Below the pieces are notes generated by a model, which was given only the letters and a program-made list of their open reading frames with translations, did not search any database and had not been told where the DNA came from. From Opisthocomus hoazin (Eukaryota; Chordata; Aves; Opisthocomiformes; Opisthocomidae), in assembly GCF_030867145.1 (NCBI RefSeq), contig NC_134434.1, positions 3,906,001-3,970,000 of the forward strand: a DNA stretch of 64,000 nucleotides, in the 5' to 3' direction. Shown here in pieces: positions 1 through 35,342 of this stretch. Made by a program: the position numbers and the translations under genes. The stretch's first letter is position 1; each line of letters begins with the position of its first letter.

Positions 1-7357
<7,357 letters not shown>

Positions 7358-7833
7358 TGTTGCACTTATACAGGAGGCACAGTCAGCAGAGTACTCTGTA
7401 AGAAAAAGATTTGTTGAGTCAGTGAGTGAACAGCTTTATGTGGAAGAGTGGAAATCTCTTGAACTTTGATCTCTTCAGATATTTAAGTAGATATAAAGAA
7501 ATCAAAAGTTGGATTTAAACTTTCCAGTCCTGGCTGAAAATACTTGTTTGTTTTTCTGAAATATATCCGTAGACATCCAGCTATGTAACAAAACAAAGTA
7601 TAGAACAGTTCTTTATTACTGCAGTATTGTAGTACAGTTTAGCAGTATTCAGCTTTGTGGACTCTATTGAATATGGACATCGTCATAGCAGAAACTTCAT
7701 ATTAAATAATTCTCTGATTTTTTTTTAAAGCACTACTGACGAGTGCCTGAGAGACTTCCTAGTGGCTTTTCACTGGAAAATTTACTTACTATGGACAACT
7801 CATCTTGCAGTATGCCAGATACAAATGTCACAG

Positions 7834-8318
7834 TATCACAGAATCACAGAATAGTAGGGGTTGGAAGGGACCTCTGTGGGTCATCTAGTCCAACCCTCCT
7901 GCCGAAGCAGGGTCACCTACAGCAAGCTGCACAGGACCTTGTCCAGGCGGGTCTTGAATATCTGCAGAGAAGGAGACTCCACAAACTCCCTGGGCAGCCT
8001 GTTCAGTGCTCCGTCACTCTCAGAGGGAAGAAGTTCTTCCTCATGTTCAGACGGAACTTCCTGTGCCTCAGTTTGTGCCCATTGCCCCTTGTCCTGTCAC
8101 TGGGCACCACTCAAAAGAGCTTGGCCCCATCCTCCTGACACCCACCCTTCAGATATTTGTAAGCATTTATAAGGTCCCCTCGCAGCCTTCTCTTCTTCAG
8201 GCTGAACAAGCCCAGTTCCCTCAACCTCTCCTCGTAGGGCAGATGTTCCAGTCCCCTCATCATCCTCGTAGCCCTCCGCTGGAGTCTCTCCAGTAGCTCT
8301 TCTTCTTTCTTGAACTGA
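7834..8318 (-). mobile_element. CR1 LINE 3' fragment in gene A intron 1
   Basis: The low end starts with the reverse complement of the CR1 tail (AATCACAGAATAG) followed by GTTGGAAGGGACCTCTGTGGG, the standard 3'UTR of avian CR1. The body reads back through the conserved 3' region (for example AAGTTCTTCCTCATGTTCAGACGG in pieces). The element is 5'-truncated, as is usual for CR1, and its orientation matches the MYH gene. It is absent from the corresponding intron of genes B and C, so it inserted after duplication or was lost from the others. Confidence 0.88.
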
Positions 8319-8505
8319 TGAAGAGCAGTTCACGTCACTATTGCCTGTTCTGATTTCTAGAAATCTTTAACTGTTGGATTTCTTCCTGTTCCTTAAAAGT
8401 TGATAAATTTTGCTGTTAATTCTTAAGGCAAAGGCTGGAAAGCAGTCACTGTGGTTTGAAATATATGGCAAATCATTTTGTGTTGCACAGATATCCAGAG
8501 CTAAT

Positions 8506-8546
8506 ATAGAATCATAGAATCATAAAATCATAGAATAATCTGAAGG
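8506..8546 (-). repeat. Short CR1-tail-like run
   Basis: Three tandem imperfect copies of the octamer-like ATCATAGA are followed by a CTGAAGGA remnant. This is probably the degraded 3' tip of another CR1 copy. No further body is recognisable. Confidence 0.45.
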
Positions 8547-8692
8547 AAAAAATGCTGCCTTCAAACCTAGAATAAAATCACTGGTGATAGAGACAGTCCA
8601 TGGTAGAAATGCATATACAAGGCCTATAGGAAGTTAAATGGAGTAAAAAGGTACATGCTATGCCCAGAAGTTCACAGGGGCCATACACTTAC

Positions 8693-8882
8693 CTCGAAAT
8701 TTTCTGTCAAGACTGGGCACAGTACTCCAAAGAGACTTTTATAGAGTCTGGTATGCAGATGCTCTGGATGTTTCCTTTTCCTTCAGTCAAAATATATTTT
8801 GGCAACACATCTTTGGCAAAACATTGTCTGGCAAACTTATCTAACGGCATAATTGTCATTTGATTTGACTAGATATACTTAG
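8693..8882 (-). promoter_or_regulatory. Gene A core promoter and noncoding exon 1
   Basis: On the minus strand a TATA box CTATAAAAG lies at 8736-8744, and an exon-1 splice donor (GTAAGT) lies just below 8693. Transcription should start roughly 30 nt below the TATA box, giving a short leader exon ending at 8693. Upstream there is an AT-rich CArG/MEF2-like block (CCAAAATATATTTTG, about 8788-8802), an E-box CATTTG/CAAATG at 8857-8862 and a second AT-rich MEF2-like element at 8869-8882. The order and spacing are shared with genes B and C, which supports muscle-promoter function. Factor binding is inferred. Confidence 0.75.
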
Positions 8883-9961
8883 AAACATTTTACGTCTTAC
8901 CATTCCTGTGGATACATTTCCTATAAATAGTCTGACAGGGCTATTAATAAGGAAATCTTGACTAATCAAGGTGTTTAAAGAACCTTGGATGTAGAATTCA
9001 TAGGTTCCTCTACTGTCTCTACTGACAACTTCATCTTTAACCCAGGCGAGATTTTTTGGCATTTCTGTACTGCAACTATGCCAGACATAAAATGGGAATA
9101 ATACAATGTATCTTGTCCACATAGTCCTCGGAATTCAGGGATTACCTGAACAGCATTAGAAAAGACAATTCTACAAAAGACAAATCATGACAAAGTATCA
9201 TTCAACAATTAATTATATGTTATATTGAAAAGGGGAAAACCAGGCACATATTGTGGGCCACGACTTTGACTAAAATATCACTAAATACAGAGGGAATCCA
9301 AGACACAGCAAGTCAGAATACAAGTTCAAGTTTGGACATGCAATTCGTGCCTAGAATGTGAAAGGTGACTCCTTAGCTATAAAAAGAAATAAATATCTAT
9401 GTGAGCAAATAGGCACTTGGTATTTTGCAGAAATTGAAAAATTAAAAATGCACATTCCAGAGGAATATTCACTGTTGCTGTAGTCAGTCAGAACTGATAC
9501 TAGAGAAAAGTCTCATCTAGTCTTAAACAAACAAATTACACATGGTACCTCATACCACAAAGAAGAAATTATACTGCTTTTTTCAAAACATTTCTGGTTT
9601 TAAAAGATTCAATGCCTTTCTTACAGAGCTGATCTAGAAGAAATGTGTAACATTTAATGACTACCACTATAATTAATAGGGAACATGTTCATAGTCAAAG
9701 TAATTCCTGTCTTTCAACTTTTATGAAAGATACTCAAAGGGTTAAGAGAAAGAAACTTGCAAAAGTAACCTAGGACAGGAAATTCCTTCAACGTCAAATA
9801 AACGCATACTGAATAAATACACAGTGATACTTCCCATGTCCCCTCACACAAACAAAAATTGTTAACATGCCATAAAGAGCTTAAGTCTGTGTCTCCAATA
9901 TGCATATGTCCATTGTCAACATATATCAAGCAACGTCCTCAACCAAGTCAGGAAGTAGTCG
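8883..9961. other. Upstream flank of gene A, no gene seen
   Basis: AT-rich intergenic DNA with many short stops in all frames. The last about 70 bp (from about 9893) is weakly similar to 35131-35190 upstream of gene B, so this flank is part of the ancient duplication but diverged. Nothing else is recognisable. Confidence 0.5.
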
Positions 9962-10417
9962 ATAGTCCTGGAGAGTGACTGATCTGGTTCTAGGAAAAGG
10001 GCACTGTCACTTGAGCTGCTTTAAACACTGTCAGATCTAAACACGCTCTTCTCCTGGTCGTTGGCATTTTGGTTATTAAAAGAGCTCAGTGGATAAAGCT
10101 CGGTGAATAACACAGGGGCAAGGTCAGAAAAATGATGCCTGCGATCCAAGGTAATATTCAGTGTCAAGCACTGGCCTGTGTGTGAAGAGTTTGTTCCAAG
10201 GAGGGCTCTGGCACTGCCAGCACCTGTTTTTTTGGAGTTCAAACCCCAAAGCTCAGCCCCGGGTTCCCTGCATAGGGAGGTTGATGGAAACACCCTGTGT
10301 CATGCCCAGATGGAGCCCAGAAACAACCAGTGGGAAATGATGAGCGCAGGGGTGCATCTGAAGTCCTGCCTCTCTGGGCAGTCTCTGACTGCCATGGACA
10401 TGTAGAAGCCAGAGGAC

Positions 10418-11525
10418 AGAATCATAGAATGATAGAATGATTTGGGCTGGAAGGGACCTTCAAAGATCGTCTAGTGCAACACCCCTGCTGTGGGCAGGGA
10501 TATCTTTGACTAGGTCAGGTTGCTCAAAGACGCATCCAACCTGAGCTTGAACACTTCCAATGATGGAAGACTCCACCTTTCTTATAAGCCTCCTTTATAT
10601 ATTAAAAGGCTGCCATGTGGTGTGCTCAGAGCCTGCTTGTCTCCATGCTGAACAGGCTCAACTCTCTCAGCCTTTCTTCATAGGAGAGGTGTTCCAGTAC
10701 CTAGATCATTTTTGTGGCCCTCCTCTGCACCTGCTCAAGCAGGTCCGTGTTTTCTTTGTACCAGGGTTCCCAGAGCTGGATACAGCACTTGACGTGTCGT
10801 CTCATGAGAGCAGAGCAGAAGGGGAGAATCACCTCTCTCTGCAGGGCTGCTCTCAATCCAGTCATCCCCTGCTATATACTGATAGTGGGGAGTGCCCTGA
10901 CCCCTGTGCAGGACTTTGTGCTTGGCCTTGATGAACTTCATCAGGTTCACGTGGACTTACTCTTCAAACCCATCAAGGTCCCTCTGGATGGCATCCCTTC
11001 CCACTGGTGTATCAATTGCACCACTCAGCTTGCTGTCATCTGCAAACTTGTTGAGGGTGCACTCAAGCCTACTGTGTATGTCATTAGTGCAGATATTAAA
11101 CAGTATTGAGTCTGGTATGAACGCTTAAGGGAGATCATTGGCTTCCATTTGGACATTGAGCCTTTGACTGTAGCTCCTCAGATGCGGCCATCCAGCCAGT
11201 TCCCTATGCGTCTAACAGCCCACCCATCAAAACCATAAGTCTCCAATTTAGTGGCACGAATGTTGTGGGGCAGCATGTCAAAGGCCTTGCAGAAGTCCAC
11301 GTAGATGACATCAGTTGCTCTTCGCTTGTACACCGATGCAGTCACTTCATCGCAGCAGGCCACTGGATTAGTCAGGCACAATTTGCTCTTGGGGAAGACA
11401 TGTTGGCTGTCTCAGATCACCTCCCTGTGTTCCACAGACTTCGACATAACTTCCAGGAAGGCCTGTTCCATGATCTTACCAGTCACTGACGTGGGGCTGA
11501 CCGGTTGATCGTTCCCAGGGTCCTC
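10418..11525 (-). mobile_element. CR1 LINE, 5'-truncated, in duplication block copy 1
   Basis: The 3' tail lies at the low end (AATCATAGAATGATAGAATG, then TTTGGGCTGGAAGGGACC). Reading the minus strand, a reverse-transcriptase stretch is visible at 11178-11381 ([12 protein letters not shown], then [18 protein letters not shown]), the part preceding the catalytic FADD block. The frame is broken and the element is inactive. The same insertion is at 35801-36907, so it predates the block duplication. Confidence 0.9.
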
Positions 11526-11833
11526 CTCATTTCTCTATTAAAACAATGAGATTAATTCCAAGAATGAAAATAGCTCCAAAAGAATTCCTGCATAAGCAAT
11601 ATGAGCCTAACTGACTATGGGCAGAGTCAAGGAGAGGTAATGAGCCGACTTCCGCTCAGATTTAGAAGGAAAAATGTTCCAAGAGAAGACCATTTGTAGG
11701 TGAGGAGAACACAAGGACATCTGTAAAGGAGAACACAGAAAAACGCAGACAGCAGCTTCTTGTGAGGAACATGTGGAAGGCTGCCTGACTGCTCAGGGTG
11801 CAGAAGAACTGTGATACACAACACATTGTCTCA

Positions 11834-11857
11834 CCTATAACTTGATCAAGTTATAGG
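11834..11857. repeat. Perfect 24-bp palindrome at an indel junction
   Basis: The left half CCTATAACTTGA is followed immediately by its exact reverse complement, with no spacer. In the duplicate block the right half exists only as GATCAAGTTACAGG near 37545, and the left half is absent, replaced by about 330 bp. The palindrome therefore sits exactly where copy 1 lost, or never gained, that segment. Confidence 0.85.
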
Positions 11858-12120
11858 AAGATTACTGAAAGCAAGCAAGGATGAATTTGAAAAAGCAGTC
11901 CCCGTGGGATTTGCAGCATGCCGCTGTTGTTATCAGCCACGCTGTCTGGATTAGCAGAGCATGCCTGTAGGCACTGATGAGTGCACACTGTGAATCACTG
12001 GTGGATCACGTGACATGGAAGATCCAGCTTCAGCCTAGTGTGTAGCAAGATGGACACAGATTTTTGAAGTGGGAGCTACAGCAGAGGCAAGATGTCACTC
12101 TGTCACCAAAGCATCCACAA

Positions 12121-12251
12121 TTCCTTCCTTCCTTCCTTCCTTCCTTCCTTTCCTTCCTTCCTTCCTTCCTTCCTTCCTTCCTTCCTTCCTTCCTTCCTTC
12201 CTTCCTGCCTTCCTGCCTTCCTGCCTTCCTGCCTTCCTGCCTTCCCGCGTT

Positions 12252-12283
<32 letters not shown>

Positions 12284-12342
12284 CCTGCCTTCCTGCCTTC
12301 CTTCCTTTCTTCCTGCCTGCCTGCCTGCCTTCCTGCCTTCCA
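12121..12342. repeat. (TTCC)n / (CTTCCTGC)n microsatellite, copy 1
   Basis: About 220 bp of pure pyrimidine-strand tetranucleotide TTCC grades into CCTTCCTG and CCTG units, with few interruptions. It gives long spurious FLPS/FLPA open frames. The equivalent array at 37817-38520 is about three times longer. Confidence 0.97.
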
Positions 12343-13182
12343 GATTTTTCAGTTTGTTTCACAAAGTGGATTTCCTCCTCACAGGGTTAATGGGATGATG
12401 TCTCTCGTGGGTGATGTTGTATGGCACTTCCTATGTGAAAAACCAAAGACATCATAAACCTCCATTCAGTAACGGGTTGCAGTTGCATTTGTTCAGCACT
12501 GAACCCAAGGTGCTTAGAGGCGAAGCAAAAGCATTTCCAGCATGAGCAGAGGCAAAGCATGTTTGAAAACATCCGCTGTAAGAAGCGCAGCTTTCAAATG
12601 GCGTTGTCGGTTATGCTGCAATTATTTGTTCGGCATGCTGGGAGAGACGTCACCAGACCCGATGGGCAGTGTGACAGGGAATGCCTAGGCTCCACTTCAG
12701 CACTCATTCTTCAGACAGCAGTCCTGTGTGTAAAAGGAGAGCTCTCAGGAATGCTAGCCCAAGCTGAACAGAAATGCCAGCACCCTAATCCTTTGGAGGA
12801 AAACTCTTCTTCCCTGCCCTTCTGCTAAGACATGGCTGAGTGCTGGAGCCTGCATATGGTACGGACACACTTTTGTCTAGAAGAAGCCTGTTTATTCTGC
12901 TGGTGGGCATTGAGCCATGTGGAATTAAATATGAGGAGTTCTTTCTCCACGCCTAGCATACCATGTCTAGTCCATGTGGGTGTTTGTGGGTTGTCTGGTT
13001 AAGACGTATCCTTTCTCAGGATAGCTGTGAAGAAACCAGGATGGCCTTTTGCCATCTGCTCACGCTGCTTCTCCACTCAGGTCTCCCCTGACCTCACAAC
13101 AGGAAAAAGGAAATTGAATGCATCTTTCCTTTAGGGAGTTTGGTCCACAGCTTCTGCTATTGCTTGTGTCTTCTCTTTCCAG

Positions 13183-13809
13183 TGATAGCATTCTTCCATG
13201 GCTTCCTGCAGCCTGAAGAAGACTGAGCATCTCAGTGGAGAAGGACAGACTGTCTAGCTGGAAAGGTAAGTAGAGTGGCTGTTAGGACAGACCTGTCATT
13301 TGAAGTTGGGCTGCGCTTGCATGAGTTACTCAGACGCCTCTCATGTTCGCAGCTAAGGCCTCTGGAAGCAATCGCTGCTGGACAGTGGGTCTCAGCTGAG
13401 AAGGTGACCTTCCGAATGCCCTTGCCATCACCCGTCAAAGCAATTGCAGTGCTGCTGCTGCAGGGCAGGTGAGGAGGGGAACACGCCTCTTGGATAAGAA
13501 GAGGGAAGGAAACGGGTCAGAAATGAAGCAATGTTGGCATTGTGCCACCAGATAACCAGTAGCCATAGTGTCAGGGTGCCCTAACAGTGCTGGCGTCCGC
13601 TGCCCCAGGGAGATTCCCTGCTCACCCCACTAAAGTCTTCTGGGGACACACCTTTCTCTCTGTGAGGCTTGTACTTGGCAAGGTCTGAGTTTAGCCCAAG
13701 AGACGGGGACATAGTTTGAGCTCTAAACAGGTAAAATGTGTCTCTTATCCTCTCCAGGTCAAGCTGCAGTGGCCACTTCACTTGGTCACTGCTTTGCCAG
13801 CCAGCACAG
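13183..13809 (+). ncRNA. Candidate spliced noncoding transcript, copy 1 (three splice-ready segments)
   Basis: Three plus-strand segments are bounded by good splice signals. These are 13183-13265 (acceptor tract TTCTCTTTCCAG, donor AAAG/GTAAGT), 13353-13468 (acceptor TTCGCAG, donor GCAG/GTGAGG) and 13758-13809 (acceptor CCTCTCCAG, donor ACAG/GTATGT). All are preserved in the copy at 39380-40028, and the middle one also at 58878-58987. A possible earlier donor lies near 12858 (ATG/GTACGG; GTAAGG in the third copy). No conserved reading frame runs through them, and the copies differ by a 6-nt insertion in the middle segment. The direction is opposite to the MYH genes. Mammalian MYH clusters are known to have intergenic and antisense RNAs, but whether this is transcribed is inference. 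Confidence 0.4.
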
Positions 13810-13990
13810 GTATGTATTGCCTTCCTTCCAGTTCAGTCTCTTCAGCTCCCTGAGAAGTGCCTCCAGTTAGCCAGTATCTTGCAGGGTGACTTGTAGGGTC
13901 TCAGAGCAGAGTCATCACATGACCCCATACTGGTCTTGGCCTCACAAGTTAGCTAGGTTTGGACTTTACCTCTTTGGGCTCCGATTCCAA

Positions 13991-14574
13991 AGCCTTGCTG
14001 TGTGTTGGATTGCATTTTTCCCAGTTTTCCTAGGGAGGTTCAGTAGTGCGTCACTGTGGCTATCCAAACATCTCTTGCATAAAAACAGTGTGATTCAACA
14101 ACTATGTGTTCGTACCTGTGTGTCCTAGGTGTACATCTTTTGGTGTGTGTGTGTTATGACTGGCTGCCTCATTTTCTACCCACGAAATGGATTTGGAGGG
14201 GACTATGCCTCCTTTCTCCCAGATGACAACAGCTGATACTCTCAAGTTCTCTCTGAGCCTCTGTCTTTCTGTACAGCTGTGAGCTTTTGCACCAAGGATG
14301 GGGTTTCTCTGTAGTTACTTCCATTAGATGTTCTCTCCATGAACATGTCCAAGTCTCTTTTCAGTCCATGTAATCCTTTAGTTTTTAGTGACAAGGAGTT
14401 CCACAGCTTAACTGTATACTTTGTAAAGAACCCACATCTCATTGTGGTTTTGAATATCTTGCCTAGTTTCATTTAGTTCACACACATACTCTCATAAACA
14501 CACACACACACATACACATCTTCCTCCTCTTTCTGCCCTCTGCACTCTCCCGTTTCTTTTAATGCCAGAGCCTG
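13991..14574. other. Non-duplicated spacer between block copy 1 and CR1
   Basis: Homology to the other intergenic blocks stops at about 13990. The stretch holds a short (CA)n run around 14499-14517 and otherwise no recognisable feature. Confidence 0.5.
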
Positions 14575-15710
14575 TTAGAACATGGTGGATAAGGGAAGAG
14601 CAACAGATGTCATCTACCTGGACTTGAGCAAAGCATTTGACACTGTCCCACATGACATCCTTGTCTCTAAACTGGAGAGACAGGGGTTTGATGGATGGAC
14701 CACTCAGTAGATAAGGAATTGGCTGGATGTTTGCACTCAAAGAATTGCAGTCCATGGCTTGATGTCCAAGTAGACACCAGTGAGGAGTGGTGTTCCTCAG
14801 GGGTCAGTTCTGGGATCGGTGCTGTTTAACATCTTTGTCAGCAACATAGACAGTGGGATTGAGTGCACCCTCAGCAAGTTTGCTGATGACACCAGGCTGC
14901 ATGGCCTGGTCAACAGGCTGGAGGGAAGAGAGGCCGTCCAGAGGGACCTGGACAGGCTTGAGAAGTGGGCCTGTGCGAATCTCATGAAGTTCAAGAAGGC
15001 CAAGTTCAAGGTCCTGCACATGGGTTGGGGCAATCCCAAGCACAAATGCAGGCTAGGCGGAGGGTGGATTGAGAGCAGCTCTGAGGAGAAGGACTTGGGG
15101 GTGCTGGTCAATGACAAACTCAACATGACCCGGCAGTGTGTGCTTGCAGCCCAGAAGGCCAGCTGTCTCCTGGGCTGCATCCCCAGCAGTGCAGGCAGCA
15201 GGGTGACGGAGGTGATTATGCCCCTCTACTCTGCTCTGCTCTGGTGAGACCCACCCTGGAGTCCTGTGTGCAGCTCTGGAGCTCTCAGCACAGGAAGGAC
15301 ATGGACCTGTTGGAGCTGGTCCAGAGGAGGGCCACAAAAATGATCAGAGGACTGGAACACCTCTGCTGTGAGGAAAGGCTGAGACAGTTGGGGCTGTGCA
15401 GCCTGTAGAAGAGAAGGCTCTGGGGAGACCTTAAAGCAGCCTTCCAGTACCTGAAGGGGCCTAGAAGAAAGCCGGAGTTTAGGTTTAGACTAAAGGAAGA
15501 AATTCTTTTCTATGAGGGTTGTGAGGCACTGGAAGAGGTTACCCAGAGCAGTTGTGGATGCCCCCTCCCTGGAAGTGTTCAAGGCCAGGCTGGATGGACT
15601 TTAAGCAACTGGTCTGGTGGAAGGTGTCCCTGCCCGTGGCAGGGTGATTGGAACTCGATGGTCTATAAAGTCCTTTCCAACCCAAACCATTCTATGATTC
15701 TATGATTCTG
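14575..15710 (+). mobile_element. CR1 LINE, 5'-truncated, plus strand
   Basis: The reverse-transcriptase domain is readable in the plus strand from about 14595 ([17 protein letters not shown]). An in-frame stop interrupts it just before IRNWLD and a second lies before the block containing GVPQGSVLG and the catalytic FADD (in the open frame 14780-15247, about residues 5-37). The downstream part follows the usual avian CR1 3' region and ends in CCATTCTATGATTCTATG. Two stops and the 5' truncation make it inactive. It lies about 1.3 kb beyond the polyadenylation end of gene B. Confidence 0.93.
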
Positions 15711-16895
15711 TAACATCAGCCTCTGTCAAGCCTCTCCACACTGTGCTGATTTTATAGTTCTGCTTTGTATGCCCACTCAGTTCTCTGCTTTCCTATCTTA
15801 AGTCTCTGGGTTTGTTTAATTGGTCATCCTATGGAAGCACCTCCATGTGTCTCATCATCTTTATTCCCTGTGGAATCATAATTGTTTGCAAAGTCAGTTT
15901 GTCTCTTTTTATTTTCTGTTTTGCTACCAGTGCTGAGAAATGAGTAGATATTTTCAGATAGTTATGCAGCACATGTGGAAGAGCTTGCTCCTCATGGGTA
16001 ATTGTTGGCTCAGAGTCAGTCTTTTTATATGTGACACTGCATTGTGTTCCCCCACATATGTAGTTTTGTGTTTTCAAATGTACTGTAATACCAGCTGCTA
16101 ATGAACACTGCTATGTTTCCCTTCCACTGATGGGCGACTTGCAGCTGCTTCTTCTCTGCTCACTGTCTGCTCTGACCTCCCTTGCCATAGGCTAGTGAGA
16201 AAAGCTCCTGGCTGAGGCCTCGGGTTTCTACAACACCACTAAGGAAAGCACCGCATAGAACAGCTGGGCTCCCACATCAGGAAAGAAAGATTCTCCCAGG
16301 AAGGGTAGTGTTTCAGAGGTTAGTGTGCCAGAGACTTCGCTTTTGCAGACGCTGGTCTGATTTACGGGAATTAAAGGAATCTTCACAGAACTGTCACAAG
16401 CATTGTCCAGTTTTATTCTAAGGGGATGGTCCCCCTATTTAATTAAATTCATGAAGCAAACATAGAGGAGAGTAAAGATGACCACCTGTTAGCTTCCTAA
16501 AAAAACATAAATTCTGTTGCTTATCATTCCTCAACATGGGCAGCAAAAGGATCAGCTCACACCTGATATGCTGCACAACCAGGAAGTACTAAGGTGTTGC
16601 ATAGGTAAATACAACATAAGAGGTTGTTTAGGACAGAACAGTATGAAGGCTGAATGGCAGGAGTCACTGTCAGCAGTTATTGTCCCTGATTTCTCTTCAT
16701 GTGAAGTTAAATTTCTATTCATGCGCCAGTGAATAAGTAATAAAGAAGGGATACAAAATTAGGAGCTAGATGACAAAAAGATGTACCCTGGCAGAGGTAC
16801 ACAAAAGTTATAACTCAAAACTGTGCCCAAAGGCTAATGATTATAGAGCCCTAACCAGTAAAAAGAGAAAAAAATGATAACATGGGCTCATAGTG
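15711..16895. other. Downstream flank of gene B, no gene seen
   Basis: Ordinary intergenic sequence between the CR1 copy and the 3' end of gene B. No conserved frame or repeat was recognised. Confidence 0.5.
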
Positions 16896-16918
16896 TGTAT
16901 GCGAAGAAGTCTACATTC

Positions 16919-16924
16919 TTTATT
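16919..16924 (-). terminator. Polyadenylation signal of MYH gene B
   Basis: AATAAA on the minus strand lies 104 nt past the stop codon (TGA at 17028-17030). This gives a 3'UTR of roughly 120-130 nt, short as in other skeletal MYH mRNAs. No alternative AATAAA was seen between the stop and this site. Confidence 0.85.
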
Positions 16925-17027
16925 CTCTAGATATTGACATGCTTACAAAGACTAATTACAGAATGAAATGACCGAAAGGTTCACATTTTGTGCTTCCTTC
17001 AGGTCACTTTGCTGCCTCACGACATCC

Positions 17028-33827
<16,800 letters not shown>

Positions 33828-34292
33828 CTGTAGGAGAAAGGAAATGTATCATCAACAGATCAATCATGTACCTTGCTTGTAAGGAGGTCTTTTCCGGCGT
33901 TTTAAAACTAAGCATATACTAGAATTGGTAAAACTAACAAAACTAGCCTTCCTGCTGTTTAATGATTTAAACCCAGAAAAACAAGTCTTGTTTTCATCCT
34001 TGAAGAATACAGAATAACCTTTTAAAAATTGCTGGTTTGTGTCTTGTGACATTGTACAGATTGTACATTGGCTTTATAGATTGTACAATGTCATATTTGA
34101 GAATATGAATTATGTTAAAGGAATCTTCTTATGTAAAATTCAAAAAAGGTATAGGTAGAAAATATACAGATGCCGTGAAAGCAGATGGAAAAACTTACCT
34201 GGAAAGCAGTTTCAGATGGAGGACTATACTGCATAATATGCAATAAAGGGGGATGCCTAATTTCAACAAATCACTAGACCCAGAAAACTTAC

Positions 34293-34482
34293 CTTGAAAC
34301 TCTTCTTGGAGACAGGGCAGAGCGCTGCAAAGACACTTTTATAGAGTCTGGTTGGCATATGCTCTGGATTCCTTCTCTTTCTTCGGTCAAAATATTTTTT
34401 GGCAAACATTCTTTGGCAAAGCATTGTCTGGCAAACTTAACTAAGGGCATAATTGTCATTTGATTTGACCAGATATATTTAG
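34293..34482 (-). promoter_or_regulatory. Gene B core promoter and noncoding exon 1
   Basis: TATA box CTATAAAAG at 34336-34344 on the minus strand. The leader exon ends at a GTAAGT donor just below 34293. Upstream elements: AT-rich CCAAAAAATATTTTG at about 34388-34402, E-box at 34457-34462 (CAAATG on the minus strand) and a MEF2-like CTAAATATATCTGG at 34469-34482, nine of ten positions of YTA(A/T)4TAR. Genes A and C have the same arrangement. Intron 1 to the ATG exon is about 465 bp. Confidence 0.77.
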
Positions 34483-35342
34483 AAATGTTTTGTACCTTAC
34501 CAACGATGTGAATGTATCGACTATAAATAATTTGACAAGAGACTTAAGGAGAAAATGTCAATTAGTCAAGGCACTTGAAGAACTTGGATGTAGGACTTAT
34601 GGATTCTATTGCTGCATTTCCAGTGATTTCCTCCTGGACTCAAGGCAGATTATTATTGCATGTCTGTGCTGTAACTCTTTGGGTTGCATTCTGCAGATAA
34701 CATTACAGTTTTCCACACGATGTTCTGAGGCTAATGAAGAAATGCATTAAGGGCAGTAAATAAGCTGTGTGGAAAAAACATGAAATGTGTTGTTGAATAA
34801 ATTTAACTCGCAAGTTCATCTCATATTTGAAATGTGAGAAAAAAAATGTATTACAGTCCAAATTCCTACATATGACATTCTTGGGAACTGAGATGCAGCC
34901 CAAGACAAACAATTACTTTCTTATTCTAAACATTCCTGTTGAAAGATGGGATACACACAAAAATGCATTAGGTACAGACTTGAGTAAGTATAAATCGGTA
35001 ATATGTAGTGACTAGCACTAAGATAATTAACAAGGTTTTAGTGTACCTCCACCTTTACTACAGATTTTTAAAATTACAATAGAGCCAAAAATGCGAAGTA
35101 AATTTCTAAACAGCTTAAGCCTGTTCCTCACATATGTACCCACTGTCAACATATGTCAAGCAACATCCTCAACTGAGACAGGAAGCAGGGCAGGTCCATG
35201 TAACACTTCACTAGCTACAACTCCAAAAAAAATACCCCTGCAACCAAATCCAGCTATCAACACAGTGCTGCCTGTATCAGAGCATTAGAGGTGGTTGGCA
35301 GTCCTGTACACTGCTGATACTCTGGGAAAAGGTGAATTTGCC
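34483..35342. other. Upstream flank of gene B, no gene seen
   Basis: AT-rich, no coding frame recognised. A short stretch near 35131-35190 resembles 9893-9955 upstream of gene A. Copy 2 then has about 150 bp not present in copy 1 before strong homology starts. Confidence 0.5.

Larger units (their letters stand above)
7396..8692 (-). other. Gene A intron 1 (leader intron)
   Basis: The intron separates the noncoding first exon from the ATG exon. It is about 1.3 kb, compared with about 465 bp in gene B and about 670 bp in gene C. Much of the extra length is a CR1 fragment (7834-8318) and a short CR1-tail-like run near 8506-8546. The remainder shows no recognisable feature. Confidence 0.7.
9962..13990. 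repeat. Intergenic duplication block, copy 1 (upstream of gene A)
   Basis: The sequence matches 35343-40212 upstream of gene B in the same order and nearly base for base over long stretches. It begins at TAGTCCTGGAGAG and ends near ATTCCAAAGCCTTGCTGTG. The block includes a CR1 fragment, a TTCC microsatellite and the plus-strand splice-ready segments. Copy 2 differs by a roughly 330-bp segment at 37218-37545 that is missing here and by a much longer TTCC array. A third, diverged copy lies at about 57998-60330. The unit evidently duplicated along with the MYH genes. Confidence 0.9.

Noticed and set aside
10560-11508. Several plus-strand open frames of 67-131 codons, repeated at 35942-36890
   Set aside because: They are antisense to the CR1 reverse transcriptase; the true element reads on the minus strand.
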